Origin: Diabrotica undecimpunctata
Lineage: Eukaryota > Arthropoda > Insecta > Coleoptera > Chrysomelidae
Assembly: GCF_040954645.1 (NCBI RefSeq)
Contig: NC_092805.1
Span: forward strand, 76,562,257 to 76,626,256
Direction of reading: 5' to 3'
DNA: 64,000 nt
Shown here: positions 21,065 through 31,060 of the stretch, one piece after another
Position numbering within the stretch: the stretch's first letter is position 1
Layout of the letters: every line of letters starts with the position of its first letter
Notes under the pieces: generated by a model
The model's database searches: none
What the model was told of the DNA's origin: nothing
The model's input: the letters and a program-made list of their open reading frames with translations, nothing else
Made by a program: the position numbers and the translations under genes

Positions 21065-23206
21065 TCATTGTAAGTTAACTAGATTTGCAAGTTCCTTGAT
21101 ATCGTAAAAATCTTTATAACATAATTCATTTACAGTATAAGGATTGCCTTTTTTCTTTGCTTTTCGTATTGCGGTAATGTATTGCGAAGGCACATAAATA
21201 GGACCGGACCTTAACGTTTTCTTTACTTCTCTTTCGATTGTAGAGTGGGCAGCGTCACCTTCATTTTGTGTATGCCCTTTTATTAGAAACTTATGTGTAA
21301 TTGAAGTCAAGTTTTTTAAAGTTAGCAAGCAATAAACGTACAAAGAAATCATAAATTGGTTCTTTTGTTGACCACTGCAGTTATCTGAGTAGAAAATTAT
21401 ATTGAGGTTAGTAGATACAGTCATTTCTGACATCTTTCTAATATATTTAAGAACACAACTTGCTATTTCATTTGCTCCACGTTGGCCCTCTACCTCATTC
21501 CAGAAAAAACACTCAGTCTGGTCTCTTCCTATTGCTGATATAGTGAAATTAAAACAATTCATTTTACTTTTGTAGTAAAAGACTGAGACATCACCTCTTG
21601 GACAGGGCAAAACAGCTTGTAGGTCGTAACATGCTACTATTACATTGTCGCATACCAATAGTTTATCGTTATTCTTTTCTTCTCGACTTTTCTCTTTTTC
21701 AGAAATATGAATATTATATTTTTCTTGAAGAGCTTCCTTATTACCTGCTTGAGCGATGTTGTATGCTGCACAAAGATCACATTGATCTTTTTTTGGGACA
21801 AAGAAGCTAATGTTAAAGTCAGTTTTAAAAATTTTTCTATAAATTTGAATATCCACAAATGAAAGACTTTTTCTAATACAATCTTCTTTATAATCTCTAT
21901 AGAGGTCTGAAACTGTTTTACCTCCATCAATGAATTCCCTGGTGGTTTGCTGCCTTAAATAGTGACTTTCTATTCGTGGAATTCCATTTATGTGATTTCG
22001 TACAGCAGATAATAAGCTATCATTTAATTTTGCATGTTTTCCATGTTTTCCTCTCTGTTCTGTATCAATTATTCCTTTGTTGTCTATCTTTGATATTACA
22101 GTACGTATTGGACGATCAGATATTCCAAGAGTATTCTTAAAAAAATTTTTACATACTCGCACTGTCTTAGATGTATCTACTTTCAAATGAAAAGATTGTT
22201 TAAGTTTCCTGTTACTGTTAACCATTTTGTACTGATATTTTGGGATAACAGGTACCATACTCCTTGCAATAAATTCTCTCTGACGTGTCAGCGATCCCAT
22301 AGCCCAATAGCTATCAAATATCTGTTTTCGAATTTCTTCTGAAATGTGGTCAGCACATTTTAAACGGCATTGAGTTGTACATGAAGATCCCATTTTTCTT
22401 GCAGGTATAACCCTACGGTTACGAGAAGCTGACAGGTATTCCTTTCCTGAATTTCTCAATGTTTTAGCAACTGCCTTCCTACTTTGTCCAGGTCTTCTAA
22501 CTATTTTTGGCACAACGCAATCGTCTGCTTGTTTGGAGGACAGATTTTCAATGCCTGTAGCAAAATTTGACGGGGTAACTGCTGGTAGCGCTAATTGATT
22601 GTCGGGTTGTACCAAACCTAAAATATCATTATAATTTTCAAGAGCATTTTGTCGCATGTTAATGCTTTCGACAGAAATGTTGTTTTCCGTAGCAACATAA
22701 ACGGGATGTTCTTCTGATTCGCTTTTATGAGTGCCTGATATTGAACTAGTTGACAAACCTGAGTTGGAAGATGAGCTTGTGCAAGACGAAGTGGTGCTAG
22801 AAGAAGTATCAGAGCTTGAAGAGGAGTCGGAGCTAGAAGACGCCCTGCGTAGTTTTTTTGTATTGGATGGTGCCAGCAAATTTTTGTAACGGTGTTTCTT
22901 TGTGTTGGACGAATAATATGGCAAATATTCTTTATCGTCGTCTGACACTGGAGAAAAATCGGAAACATTGTCCACAGTATTATTATTGTGTTCACTTAGA
23001 TCTGTATTATTCAATAATATGGGAGTATTTGAATTGGGGTCTTCCACATTAGATGCTGTTGACAGTAAAACCTCCTCGTTAATAATTTGCTTTTCCGTTG
23101 GCATTGGATCATGTGCAATATCACAATTCTTGTATATTTGTGTTGAGTTAGGTGGATCGACAGATTTATTAGCTAGCTCTACCAATATTCGTCCACGAAA
23201 CGGCAT
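21065..23206 (-). CDS. 713-residue candidate DDE-type transposase (DUF7869-like), intact
   Basis: A single uninterrupted frame starts at MPFRGRILVELANK; a TTTCTTTTAG acceptor nine bases upstream suggests a 5' leader intron. Residues ~60-200 are acidic and extremely Ser/Thr-rich. Around 275-290 a Cys cluster (SSCTTQCRLKCADH) precedes FDSYWAMGSLTRQREFIARS; at ~485 comes PKKDQCDLCAAYNI, a second Cys pair. The C-terminal third has an RNase H-like pattern: VIVACYDLQAVLPCPRG (~525), NLNIIFYSDNCSGQQKNQ (~605) and KGHTQNEGDAAHSTIEREV (~645-660). The Asp of the first two and the Asp/Glu of the third are candidate metal ligands. Similar proteins are common but uncharacterised in insects and cnidarians. 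The flanking TIRs make transposase the likely role, by inference. Confidence 0.8.
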   Translation of the reverse strand: MPFRGRILVELANKSVDPPNSTQIYKNCDIAHDPMPTEKQIINEEVLLSTASNVEDPNSNTPILLNNTDLSEHNNNTVDNVSDFSPVSDDDKEYLPYYSSNTKKHRYKNLLAPSNTKKLRRASSSSDSSSSSDTSSSTTSSCTSSSSNSGLSTSSISGTHKSESEEHPVYVATENNISVESINMRQNALENYNDILGLVQPDNQLALPAVTPSNFATGIENLSSKQADDCVVPKIVRRPGQSRKAVAKTLRNSGKEYLSASRNRRVIPARKMGSSCTTQCRLKCADHISEEIRKQIFDSYWAMGSLTRQREFIARSMVPVIPKYQYKMVNSNRKLKQSFHLKVDTSKTVRVCKNFFKNTLGISDRPIRTVISKIDNKGIIDTEQRGKHGKHAKLNDSLLSAVRNHINGIPRIESHYLRQQTTREFIDGGKTVSDLYRDYKEDCIRKSLSFVDIQIYRKIFKTDFNISFFVPKKDQCDLCAAYNIAQAGNKEALQEKYNIHISEKEKSREEKNNDKLLVCDNVIVACYDLQAVLPCPRGDVSVFYYKSKMNCFNFTISAIGRDQTECFFWNEVEGQRGANEIASCVLKYIRKMSEMTVSTNLNIIFYSDNCSGQQKNQFMISLYVYCLLTLKNLTSITHKFLIKGHTQNEGDAAHSTIEREVKKTLRSGPIYVPSQYITAIRKAKKKGNPYTVNELCYKDFYDIKELANLVNLQ

Positions 23207-23530
23207 TCTGAAGTCTAAAAGAAAATATTGAGCATCAGAAACATAAAGGTGAACTTATAGTCAAAATAACTATTTTTACAGTTTTTCTCAGATTTTATTT
23301 ACAAAGAACCGATTTTAAAAATGATTATATTAGTATCTATATGATTAGTATGTTATTATCTTTGTTACCAAATGAAAATTCATATTAATAGATTGAATAA
23401 ACCAAATAAAAAAAACGACGACACAACTATGGTGTTTAAAAATTTTAATAATTAACAGTCTCAAGTTTGCAGTAAATTACGACATAAAAGCCAAATGTAA
23501 TCATATATTTAAATAATCGTATAAACAACA

Positions 23531-23892
23531 ATGTCACTAAACAAAACATGACGCTATGGTAGCACTTGCTGCAGCTATTAATATTATAAATTAACAGCTA
23601 CAATGTCACTAAAGACAAAGTGGCGTTATTGCTAACCACAAAGTCAATTATATTTACAAGATGTATACGGAACAGTGGCACTAAACAATAAATGTCGCTT
23701 TTGGAAGCGGCTAATTTAGCTATTAATACTACAAACCAAAAGCCATAGTGACATTAAAAATAAAGTGACGTTATTCCTAATTGCAAAGTCAATACTAACC
23801 TTAAAACTGATACAGGTAAAGTGTCCTTAAACTGAAGAAGACGTTATTTCACAATTTGAATGTTAAGTTGTAGTAATCACGTTCGTCACCAC
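23531..23892. repeat. ~72-bp periodic subterminal array, five diverged units
   Basis: Units start at 23531, 23603, 23675, 23748 and 23821, at spacings of 72, 72, 73 and 73 bases. Each opens with a form of RTGNCACTAA and then an A-rich stretch followed by TGRCG. Identity between units is modest, perhaps 60-70 percent, and the last unit is most diverged. The array lies between the transposase gene start and the right TIR, the usual place for subterminal transposase-binding sites. Confidence 0.7.
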
Positions 23893-24518
23893 TGACATAA
23901 TGACGGTTTTCAATATTGTAGAAGATCATCTTTCAGAAAATGACAAAACGGATTTCTGCCATCTAGTCGGCAATAGTTGTACTAGAAAAATGATATTTTT
24001 ATTGTATTGTGTATTTCTAAATTTTGTAGTAGATGCCGCCATCTGTACAAAATACGTAAATTTCGTATAGTGTCACTTTTCTTTAGCATGTGCGATATTA
24101 ATTTCGACATGTTTTGAGTCGAAATCTCAATTAGAATCAGGAATCAGGACCCTGTTTGAATGTAAACAGTTGTTTACAAATGAATCCATAACTATTTGTA
24201 TATTCTATTTTTTAAATTAATATTAAGTGCTTTTATGTGTCTAGTCAGTTACTTAAGTTAGTCGTTTATTCGACTAATTATTGATATTGTACTACAGGTT
24301 GAAATAAACTCAAATGTAAGTATACACGTTGTTAGGTTAGGTGTGGAATTTCATTATTCTCAGTATTTATTAGGTAATTTTTAATTCTTTTGTTATATTA
24401 ACTCTTTGGGCAATGAAATCACAGTTTTTGCGACAACTGTGGGTTTATTCTCCAGTTAATATCGTAATAGTTGAAATGCCACAAAAGCTTAAATATATTG
24501 TTCTTTTTCAGTTACAGA

Positions 24519-24994
24519 TGTCAAGACATTGTTGTGTACCTCGATGCAAAACTAATTACACAAGCTTCTGAAGTTGGAAGGGCCTGTAAGCTCATGTTCT
24601 TTCCGAATAGATAAACAATTATGTAATTAGTGATTAAAAGCTATCAAAGAAGACAATTATACCCCAACAAAATCTTCTGTTCTGTGTGCTAAGCATTTTC
24701 ATTCTGAAGATATAGTACTTCATCATACATGGAAAGACAAAGAGTGTTGTGTCTGAAAAACTAAAATTGGAATTAAATGCTATTCATAGGATTTTCCCCA
24801 ATCTTCCAGCATATATGTCTATTCCTAAACCTATAGACAGAAGTGATCCATGTGAAAGACAACATCACTTTGATAAAGAGAACCACAAATTGGAACAACT
24901 GGAAAAAGACTTTCTCAAACAAGATTTAATAGACTCGTTTGATAACTTTATTAACAAATGCAGCATGAAGATTACTTTAAATGAGTGGAATTAA
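24519..24994 (+). pseudogene. THAP-domain protein fragment
   Basis: After a TTACAG acceptor-like site the frame opens MSRHCCVPRCKTNYTS, the first zinc ligands of a THAP finger. Following stops and shifts comes SVLCAKHFHSEDIVLHH, the CxxH half, and then an 81-codon frame with RIFPNLPAYMSIPKPIDRSD and DLIDSFDNFINKC. This is the order found in insect THAP/P-transposase N-termini. It is broken by several lesions and lacks any catalytic region. The sequence 24440-24490 just upstream resembles the Penelope tail. Confidence 0.65.
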
Positions 24995-25262
24995 AAAGTG
25001 ACGAATGACAGTGTATATTTTTATTTTTTAAACATTCAAGAATGTAGTGACTCATATGACATTGGTCTAAAGATATTAAGTAGTGTTAAAATTTCTAAAA
25101 ATTTAAAAGTTACTGTACATATAGTGTACTGTATGTATAGGTGAAAATTTGTTCAAATGGTCAAGTATTAACTTTATCCCTTTAGCGCCTCTGGTGGGTC
25201 ATTTCGGTACTAATTAAAATTTAATGGGAAATTCAAAATATTTTATTATTTTCCAATGGAAT

Positions 25263-25540
25263 AATCTCACATATTGTGAGTGATGTGACAATACCTATCT
25301 GCTTTTTCACAAGTTTTGTAGGGAGACGAAAAACTTTATTTAGAGTCACCTCCTGTTTTCATATGATATTTTTTTGACTTGTTTTGTAGTAAAGTCATAG
25401 AATTTACTACAAAACAAGTCAAAACTTACATATAAAAACAGGAGGTGACCCTAAAAAAGGTTTTGTGTCTCCTACAAAACTCATGAAAAAGCAAATAGAG
25501 ATATTGCCAAATCACTGACTATATAATATTATTAAAATAA
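25263..25540. mobile_element. ~275-bp near-palindromic foldback MITE
   Basis: TTTGACTTGTTTTGTAGTAA near 25375 is followed after about nine bases by its reverse complement at 25402. Pairing continues outward for more than 110 bases per arm, through GTCACCTCCTGTTTT, TTTTGTAGG and GCTTTTTCA. Arms differ at scattered positions. No gene is present. Outer limits are approximate. Confidence 0.8.
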
Positions 25541-25914
25541 AATATCATAACTTACTAAGCTTGTAAGTAATACTCATAAATTATTTGCAACAAGACAAAC
25601 TGGAAATGTGAGTATATTAATAATATTCTCAAGTTGCAAAATATATAAGTTTTTATTATTTCTTCTGTCAAATGTGGTTATAAGGAAAAGGACATATAAA
25701 AAAATTATACAATTTTTTTTTTCTAAATATATGTGTATTAATTTGCTGTTTCTGATAAAATAGATATAAAATATATTTATTACATTGGTATAATATACTT
25801 TGATCATTTAATAATAAAATTCTATAACTGAATAACATATCATGAATTTACATAGCTCATGATTTTTATTTATTTAACATCCCATTTATTTACAACTTTT
25901 AAAGCAAATTAGTG

Positions 25915-26950
25915 AGATGAGGTTGCAAGAAGCAGAAATACAGCTAGAAGAAATGGAAGATGAAAGAGAGAAAGATAATATCCTAACAGAGGAAAAAGTC
26001 ATCAAAGCAATACAAAAACTGAAAGAAAACAAAGCTCCTGGATTAGATGGCATACCATCTTAACTTTTAAAACATGGCACAAAAAATCTGACCTATAGTA
26101 TACATAGACTAGTAAAACTGATATGGAGGCAGGTGAAACTACCTGAATACTGGAACATAGGTATAATTGTACCTATACACAAGAAAGGGAACTAAACAGT
26201 TTGTGATAACTAGAGATGCATTACCCTGCTAAATGTGACCTACATTCTTTACAATCGACTGTCGCGATATTGTGAAAGCATAATAGGAAAATATTAGTGT
26301 GGGTTTCAGGAAAATATCCATCAAATATTCCTTTTAAGACAAGCTTTAGAAAAAACATATGATTATGGAATTGATACTTATCATTTGTATGTATATTTTA
26401 GATGTGCCGAGGAAAATGTAGACAGAAACGCACTATACAAAGCCATGGTAGAATTTAATATCCCAATACACTTAGTGAGGTTGGTGAAAGCAACCCTCTC
26501 AACAGTTGAGTGTAAGGTTAGAGTGCAGAACGGAATATCAAGAACTTTCCAGACATAAATAGGTCTTTGACAGAGAGATAGCCTATCATGCCATGTATTC
26601 AAGATTGTTCTTAGTGAAAGCTATTAGAGAATCTGGAATAACAACAAGAGTGACGATTATTAATGGGAGTGTACAAATACTAGCATATGCAGACGACCTT
26701 GATATCATAACAAGAAGAAGGGTGGACCTGGTTCAATCGTTCACAGCATTAAAAGCAGCAGCAGAAAGAAAGAGACTACATGTTAACACTAATAGATATA
26801 TGATATACATGAAGAGTATATGAAGGTCACAAATAATAATCAAGTAGAAAAACCTGAAGATCTAATGGTTGGAAAATATACTTTCGAAGGAGTAAGGGAG
26901 TTCATATATCTAGGCTCACAAATAAACCACTGTTATTTTATCATAGAAAA
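25915..26950 (+). pseudogene. non-LTR retrotransposon RT domain, heavily damaged
   Basis: The plus strand gives EEKVIKAIQKLKENKAPGLD, then LLKHG, LVKLIWRQVKLPEYWNIGI, then YKAMVEFNIPIHLVRLVKA, GSVQILAYADDLDIITRRR and FEGVREFIYLGSQIN. These are consecutive RT blocks with the YADD catalytic box, wording that matches the family whose tails lie at 1708 and 3855. At least six stops and frameshifts are present. The tail domain is missing and the endonuclease is absent. Confidence 0.85.
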
Positions 26951-26984
26951 ATTAATCTTGTGAGACTTGAAATACTAATTAATA

Positions 26985-27275
26985 TTTTGTTGGGAAATAA
27001 GCCACAATAAAGTTAAAAATAAGTTTATTGACGTTTCAATTTCCACTTCGGAAATCGTTCTCAAAATACAAATTTTGTTTTTGTTACTTAGTGAAAAAAA
27101 TTCTTCTAATAATTTAATTTTATCTGACTCAATCATATTGACAATTCAGACCCATATTATACATTTTAGAGTAGAAGACTTTTAAAATGATATTGCCAAT
27201 ATTGGTAAGTTGCGTTCCTGGGACGACTTTAATATAAGATAGTTCATTCGATTACATGAAATCAACTTTAAATAT
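26985..27275 (-). repeat. fragment of the Penelope-like terminal region
   Basis: Contains TTTATTGACGTTTCAATTTC, CACTTCGGAAATCGTTCTCA and the downstream segments of the arm at 11232-11530 in the same order, with small deletions (for example AAACATTAGTAAATTAAAC is missing). It is more diverged than the two arms of the full element and lies directly beside the tail of the second P-type pseudogene. Confidence 0.85.
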
Positions 27276-28274
27276 TTTTTTTGCGCCAATTGATTTATAC
27301 TGCCTGCATATGTTCTTTTTGCTGTCTTTCCTTTTAATATTTTGTTAATATTTGCACATCAAGTAAAAATATGAAAAGAACATAAAAATTCAGCAAACAA
27401 TTGCAACATATTGGGATTCGTACAATTAAAGACATAACAAAATTCCAATTGAGTTGTTAATTGATATACTAAATTAAATTTAATATCTTTAATTGTACAA
27501 ATCTGAGGTATTATTACCATTAAAATCTGTATTGATTTAATGACTAACTGATTATATGAAGAGTTTGGATATAACAATGCATTGCAGCAATATGCTCTTG
27601 CATCAATAAATCTAGATTCTGCTATATGTACTCAGATCTTTTTTTCCAACTAGGTCTGCCCTGCATATTTTACATCTTTTGATTTTTTTTAATAATTTTT
27701 TTGCTACATATCCAGATATATATGTTAATTTACCTTTTTCAATGTCATTTAAATTTGGAAAATTGTTTATTTGATTTAGAATTATTATATTTTTAGCATC
27801 ACTAACTGGTTCATGAGTTTTTGTTAAAAAAGCTTTTAAATTTGACAATGAAGTTGAATGCTGAAGTTGAATGTGATCACAGACCACTAATAACTAGTAA
27901 CTAGACGTTTCACGTAGGTAGCTCAAGGTCAAACTAAACTAAATGTCATTTATAGTACCGATACAAATCTTCAGATGTCGCTTTACTCTGTCTTTACCTT
28001 TACTCTGCAGTTTAGGTTTAGAACACAACTAAAAATTATAATTGTCAATCGCTAATAATTGATTAGCATCTATATAGTCAGATTTTGATTTGAATTTGAT
28101 GGTTATTATTGCAAAGAAATTAAACTAAACTTGGTTTAATATCTCTGGGTTATTGTTAGCATTAACCTCAAATTAGTTTGTAAATTACAAACCACCTACC
28201 TCAGTGATCTGTGTTTTAAATGTTCGTGGCGGTGTTCAAACAGTATTTTGCAGATTAATAATAATTAGTTAAAT

Positions 28275-29512
28275 ATGGTTTTTCACAATAAATGTATCCT
28301 ACAATGTACCAATTCGTCATCAATTAGACATGCCTTTCCAAATCCTGATAAAGACATAAGATTTAGGAAGTGGCTTAGTGTTATAAAAAATCCTAATTTA
28401 GATATGATGAATTCCTGGACAGTTTTTAAAACAAAACGAATCTGCCACAGACACTTTGAAGATAAGTTTGTTTCTTCATGGAGCCATAAATTGTATAAAA
28501 ATGCAATTCCTAGCTTACATTTGTATGGTGAGTCCAATAAATATTTGATATTAGAGAACAAATAACTGATTGATGATTGATTTTAGATTCTTCTTCCAAT
28601 TTACATATCAGAAGTATTTCAATGTTGAGTGTGGAAGCAAATGTAAACGAAAGTAAGTAACCCTAATATGTAATTAATAAAAATTATTTTACTTGAATGA
28701 ATCATGGTATAAATTATTATATTAACTTTTTGTTTTAGTTGAGAGTCCTTCAACAAGTAGAGATGCACAATCTACACACATGTTTCAATCATTTGAGATA
28801 CCCCATTGTAGTAAGTATTACGAAGATAACAATAATTTTCAAATTGGTTACTATTTTATGAAACTTTTTAGTTGCCGAACACAATGATGCACAGTTACCA
28901 AACGAAGAAATTTTAATACAAACTGATGAGAGTAAGGATTTAAAAGGTAATTGTAGTTAAAATTTTATATTTTGTATTGTCATCAGCAGATTTGTAAATA
29001 TTCTCTAATATGATTAACTATAAAATTAACAGTTTGCTTAACCTTCTGGTAGTGATACTAGAGTTTTTAAGTTTAGTTGCCTCAGTGTCATAGACCAGCT
29101 GGGGCTAAAAACTAGAAATAGGAGCTTGCCTGTGTTTATAATCTCCCATTGCTAAAATCTAACAAAGATATATGAAGGTACTGAAACATTCTAGTACTTA
29201 CAATAAATTGTTTAATACTCACATCAAAAAACAGTCTACCAAGTCTCTCACTCAGTAATGCCACTACACGAAGGTTAATATAATGAATCAATTTTGCCTT
29301 GTAAGAATTGAATAAAGAAATTAACATCACATTTATTTTTAGGTGTTGCCCTTAAGAATATCACACCACTGAAAATATTGCAGCAGTGTAATATATCAAG
29401 AGGTACAATTACCACTAAAAAGAAAAAATTATATGGAGCATTAAAACAATTACACCACAAATACTCTTTGGAAAGAAATATCTGTTCCATAGTATCCTAT
29501 TTATCTCCATAA
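28275..29512 (+). CDS. 211-residue THAP-domain protein without catalytic domain (5 exons)
   Basis: Exons 28275-28527, 28587-28652, 28739-28810, 28872-28946 and 29343-29512 have GT donors and AG acceptors, join in phase 1 throughout and total 636 bases (212 codons with stop). Exon 1 is a THAP finger: NKCILQC, HAFPNPDKDIRFRKWL, KRICHRHFEDKF and NAIPSLHL (AVPT-like box), residues 1-80. Exon 5 has a basic helical stretch, GTITTKKKKLYGALKQLHHK, likely the coiled-coil region of P transposases, then SIVSYLSP and TAA. The product would bind DNA and perhaps dimerise but cannot cut. By analogy with the Drosophila KP protein it could repress P elements; that is inference. It could also be a decaying copy kept open by chance. 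Confidence 0.7.
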
Positions 29513-29619
29513 TTGGTCATCTTAATACATCTTGGTCATTAATTTGTATTCATGCTTGTATAGTGTGTATTATGTGCTCTTTTAGTTTGAGTTATATTTA
29601 TATTTAATGATTTGTAAAA

Positions 29620-31060
29620 AATCACAAAGTCAGATCGGGTTTTTATGTAATAAATGTACCAGTGATGCTATGTATGTACCAAATGAGGTATATCAAGCAC
29701 TACACAATAATCTTTATACCGCCACTGTTTTCTGTGACTAGTCCAAAGCTTTTGATTGTGTAAATCACGACATTTTGATAAAAAAAAACAAAATTTCTAT
29801 GGAATTCGAGGTGTTTCTTTGAATTGGTTCCAATCTTACTTAGGGAATAGGAAATAACTAGTTATAGCAAATGATACAGCTTCTAGTCACAAAAGCATTG
29901 TATGTGGAGTACCACAAGGTTCAGTATTGGGTCCTCTACTTTTCCTTATCTTTATAAATCACATCACCAACTTAAAACCGATGGAAACATTTTTTTTTGC
30001 TGATGATACCAGGATTACCTGGAGAAACTCTAATATTGCAATTCTTCATGCAACTATAACTTCTGATCTATTTAAAATAAAAACCTAGTCAGACTCTAAT
30101 TTACTCTCTTTTAACGTGGATAAGATAGTAGCATTATCCTACAAAGCTCTTCAATCCTTGCTTCTTAATAATAGCCAGATCAGTATCATTGATTCTGTAA
30201 AATTTCTTGGTATTTTTATAGTCAGCAATCTTAAATGGTCCCTTCATATCGATTTGTTAAGTAAGAAACTAGCCTCAGCCTGCTATGCAATAAGATCTGT
30301 TTTGAAGAAAATTAATTTAGCATCTTCCAAAATAACATATTTTTCTTTGTTCGAGTCTCATCTACGATATGGTCTTCTTTTTTGGGGTTCTAGAACAGCT
30401 GCCCAATCTGACAGTTGTTTTTAAATTACAAACAAAAAAAAGAGCAATACGGTATCTTTTTGTTCTCGGTAGAATAACATATTGCAGAAGATACTTAAAA
30501 AATCACGGAATTTTAAGTCTTCCTTCTTTATATATTTTGGAAACTGTTTGCTTAATTCGTAAACGCCTACATGTTTTTTCAGCAAGACCTAATCATGACT
30601 ACTCCACCAGAAATTCAAACTTTAATGCGTATTTACTGATCCCGTCCACTGCGTTAGTAAAGAAATCTATATTATATTCAGTAAAAAGATTATACAATCA
30701 TCTCCCTTTGCAACTTAAATCTGCAACTTCTTTCCTTAAGTTCCGTAAAAGAACAAAAACCTATCTATCTGAAAGACCATATTATTCAGTAAAAGAGTTT
30801 CTTAACGAATAGCTTTATGTACAAGTAACTAAAGTATTTGTATAAATATATATTTGAGTATCACATGCAGAAACTTAAACGTATTAGTTCGTAAGGATTT
30901 ATTATGCAATTTGCAATTTATTTAAATTTTGCAATACATTGTGTATTTTATTATCTTTTATTTTGTGATATTGACGATTTATGTAATTTTAGTAAATTTT
31001 AAATTGTTATTTTTCTGACTTTTTGGTTCAGTGGTAATAAAGCATATTTCTATTCTATTC
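29620..31060 (+). pseudogene. Jockey-type non-LTR RT fragment
   Basis: Across several frames the plus strand gives SKAFDCVNHDILI, GIRGVSLNWFQSYLGNRK, IVCGVPQGSVLGPLLFLIFI and FFADDTRITW, then DSVKFLGIFIVSNLKWSLHI. A long open tail (30369-30812) includes RAIRYLFVLG and ends in FLNE. This is a jockey-clade RT from palm to C-terminus, 5'-truncated, with multiple lesions in the palm. The final bases near 31030-31060 (GGTAATAAAGCATATTTC) carry an AATAAA signal. Confidence 0.85.

Larger units (their letters stand above)
20365..24094. mobile_element. 3.73-kb DNA transposon with 28-bp perfect TIRs and a DUF7869-like gene
   Basis: CGCACATGCTAAAGAAAAGT and the next eight bases at 20365-20392 are perfectly repeated, inverted, at 24067-24094. 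ATAT lies directly outside both ends (20361-20364, 24095-24098). This fits a 4-bp target duplication, although ATAT is self-complementary and could instead extend the TIR. The interior has one long intact gene (21065-23206, minus) and a 72-bp periodic array near the gene's 5' side. A 4-bp duplication with DDE-type gene recalls the Sola superfamily, but I cannot confirm that from sequence alone. Confidence 0.82.
19475..24154. mobile_element. degraded Harbinger-like outer element hosting a second transposon
   Basis: GGGCCCTGATTCTA near 19475 is matched in reverse complement by AATCAGGACCCTG near 24142-24154, followed on both sides by diverged ATTTCGA-rich sequence. Between them lies a Harbinger transposase relic (19863-20123) and, inserted later, the 20365-24094 transposon. 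No clean target duplication was seen. The outer ends are therefore a moderate-confidence call. Confidence 0.45.
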
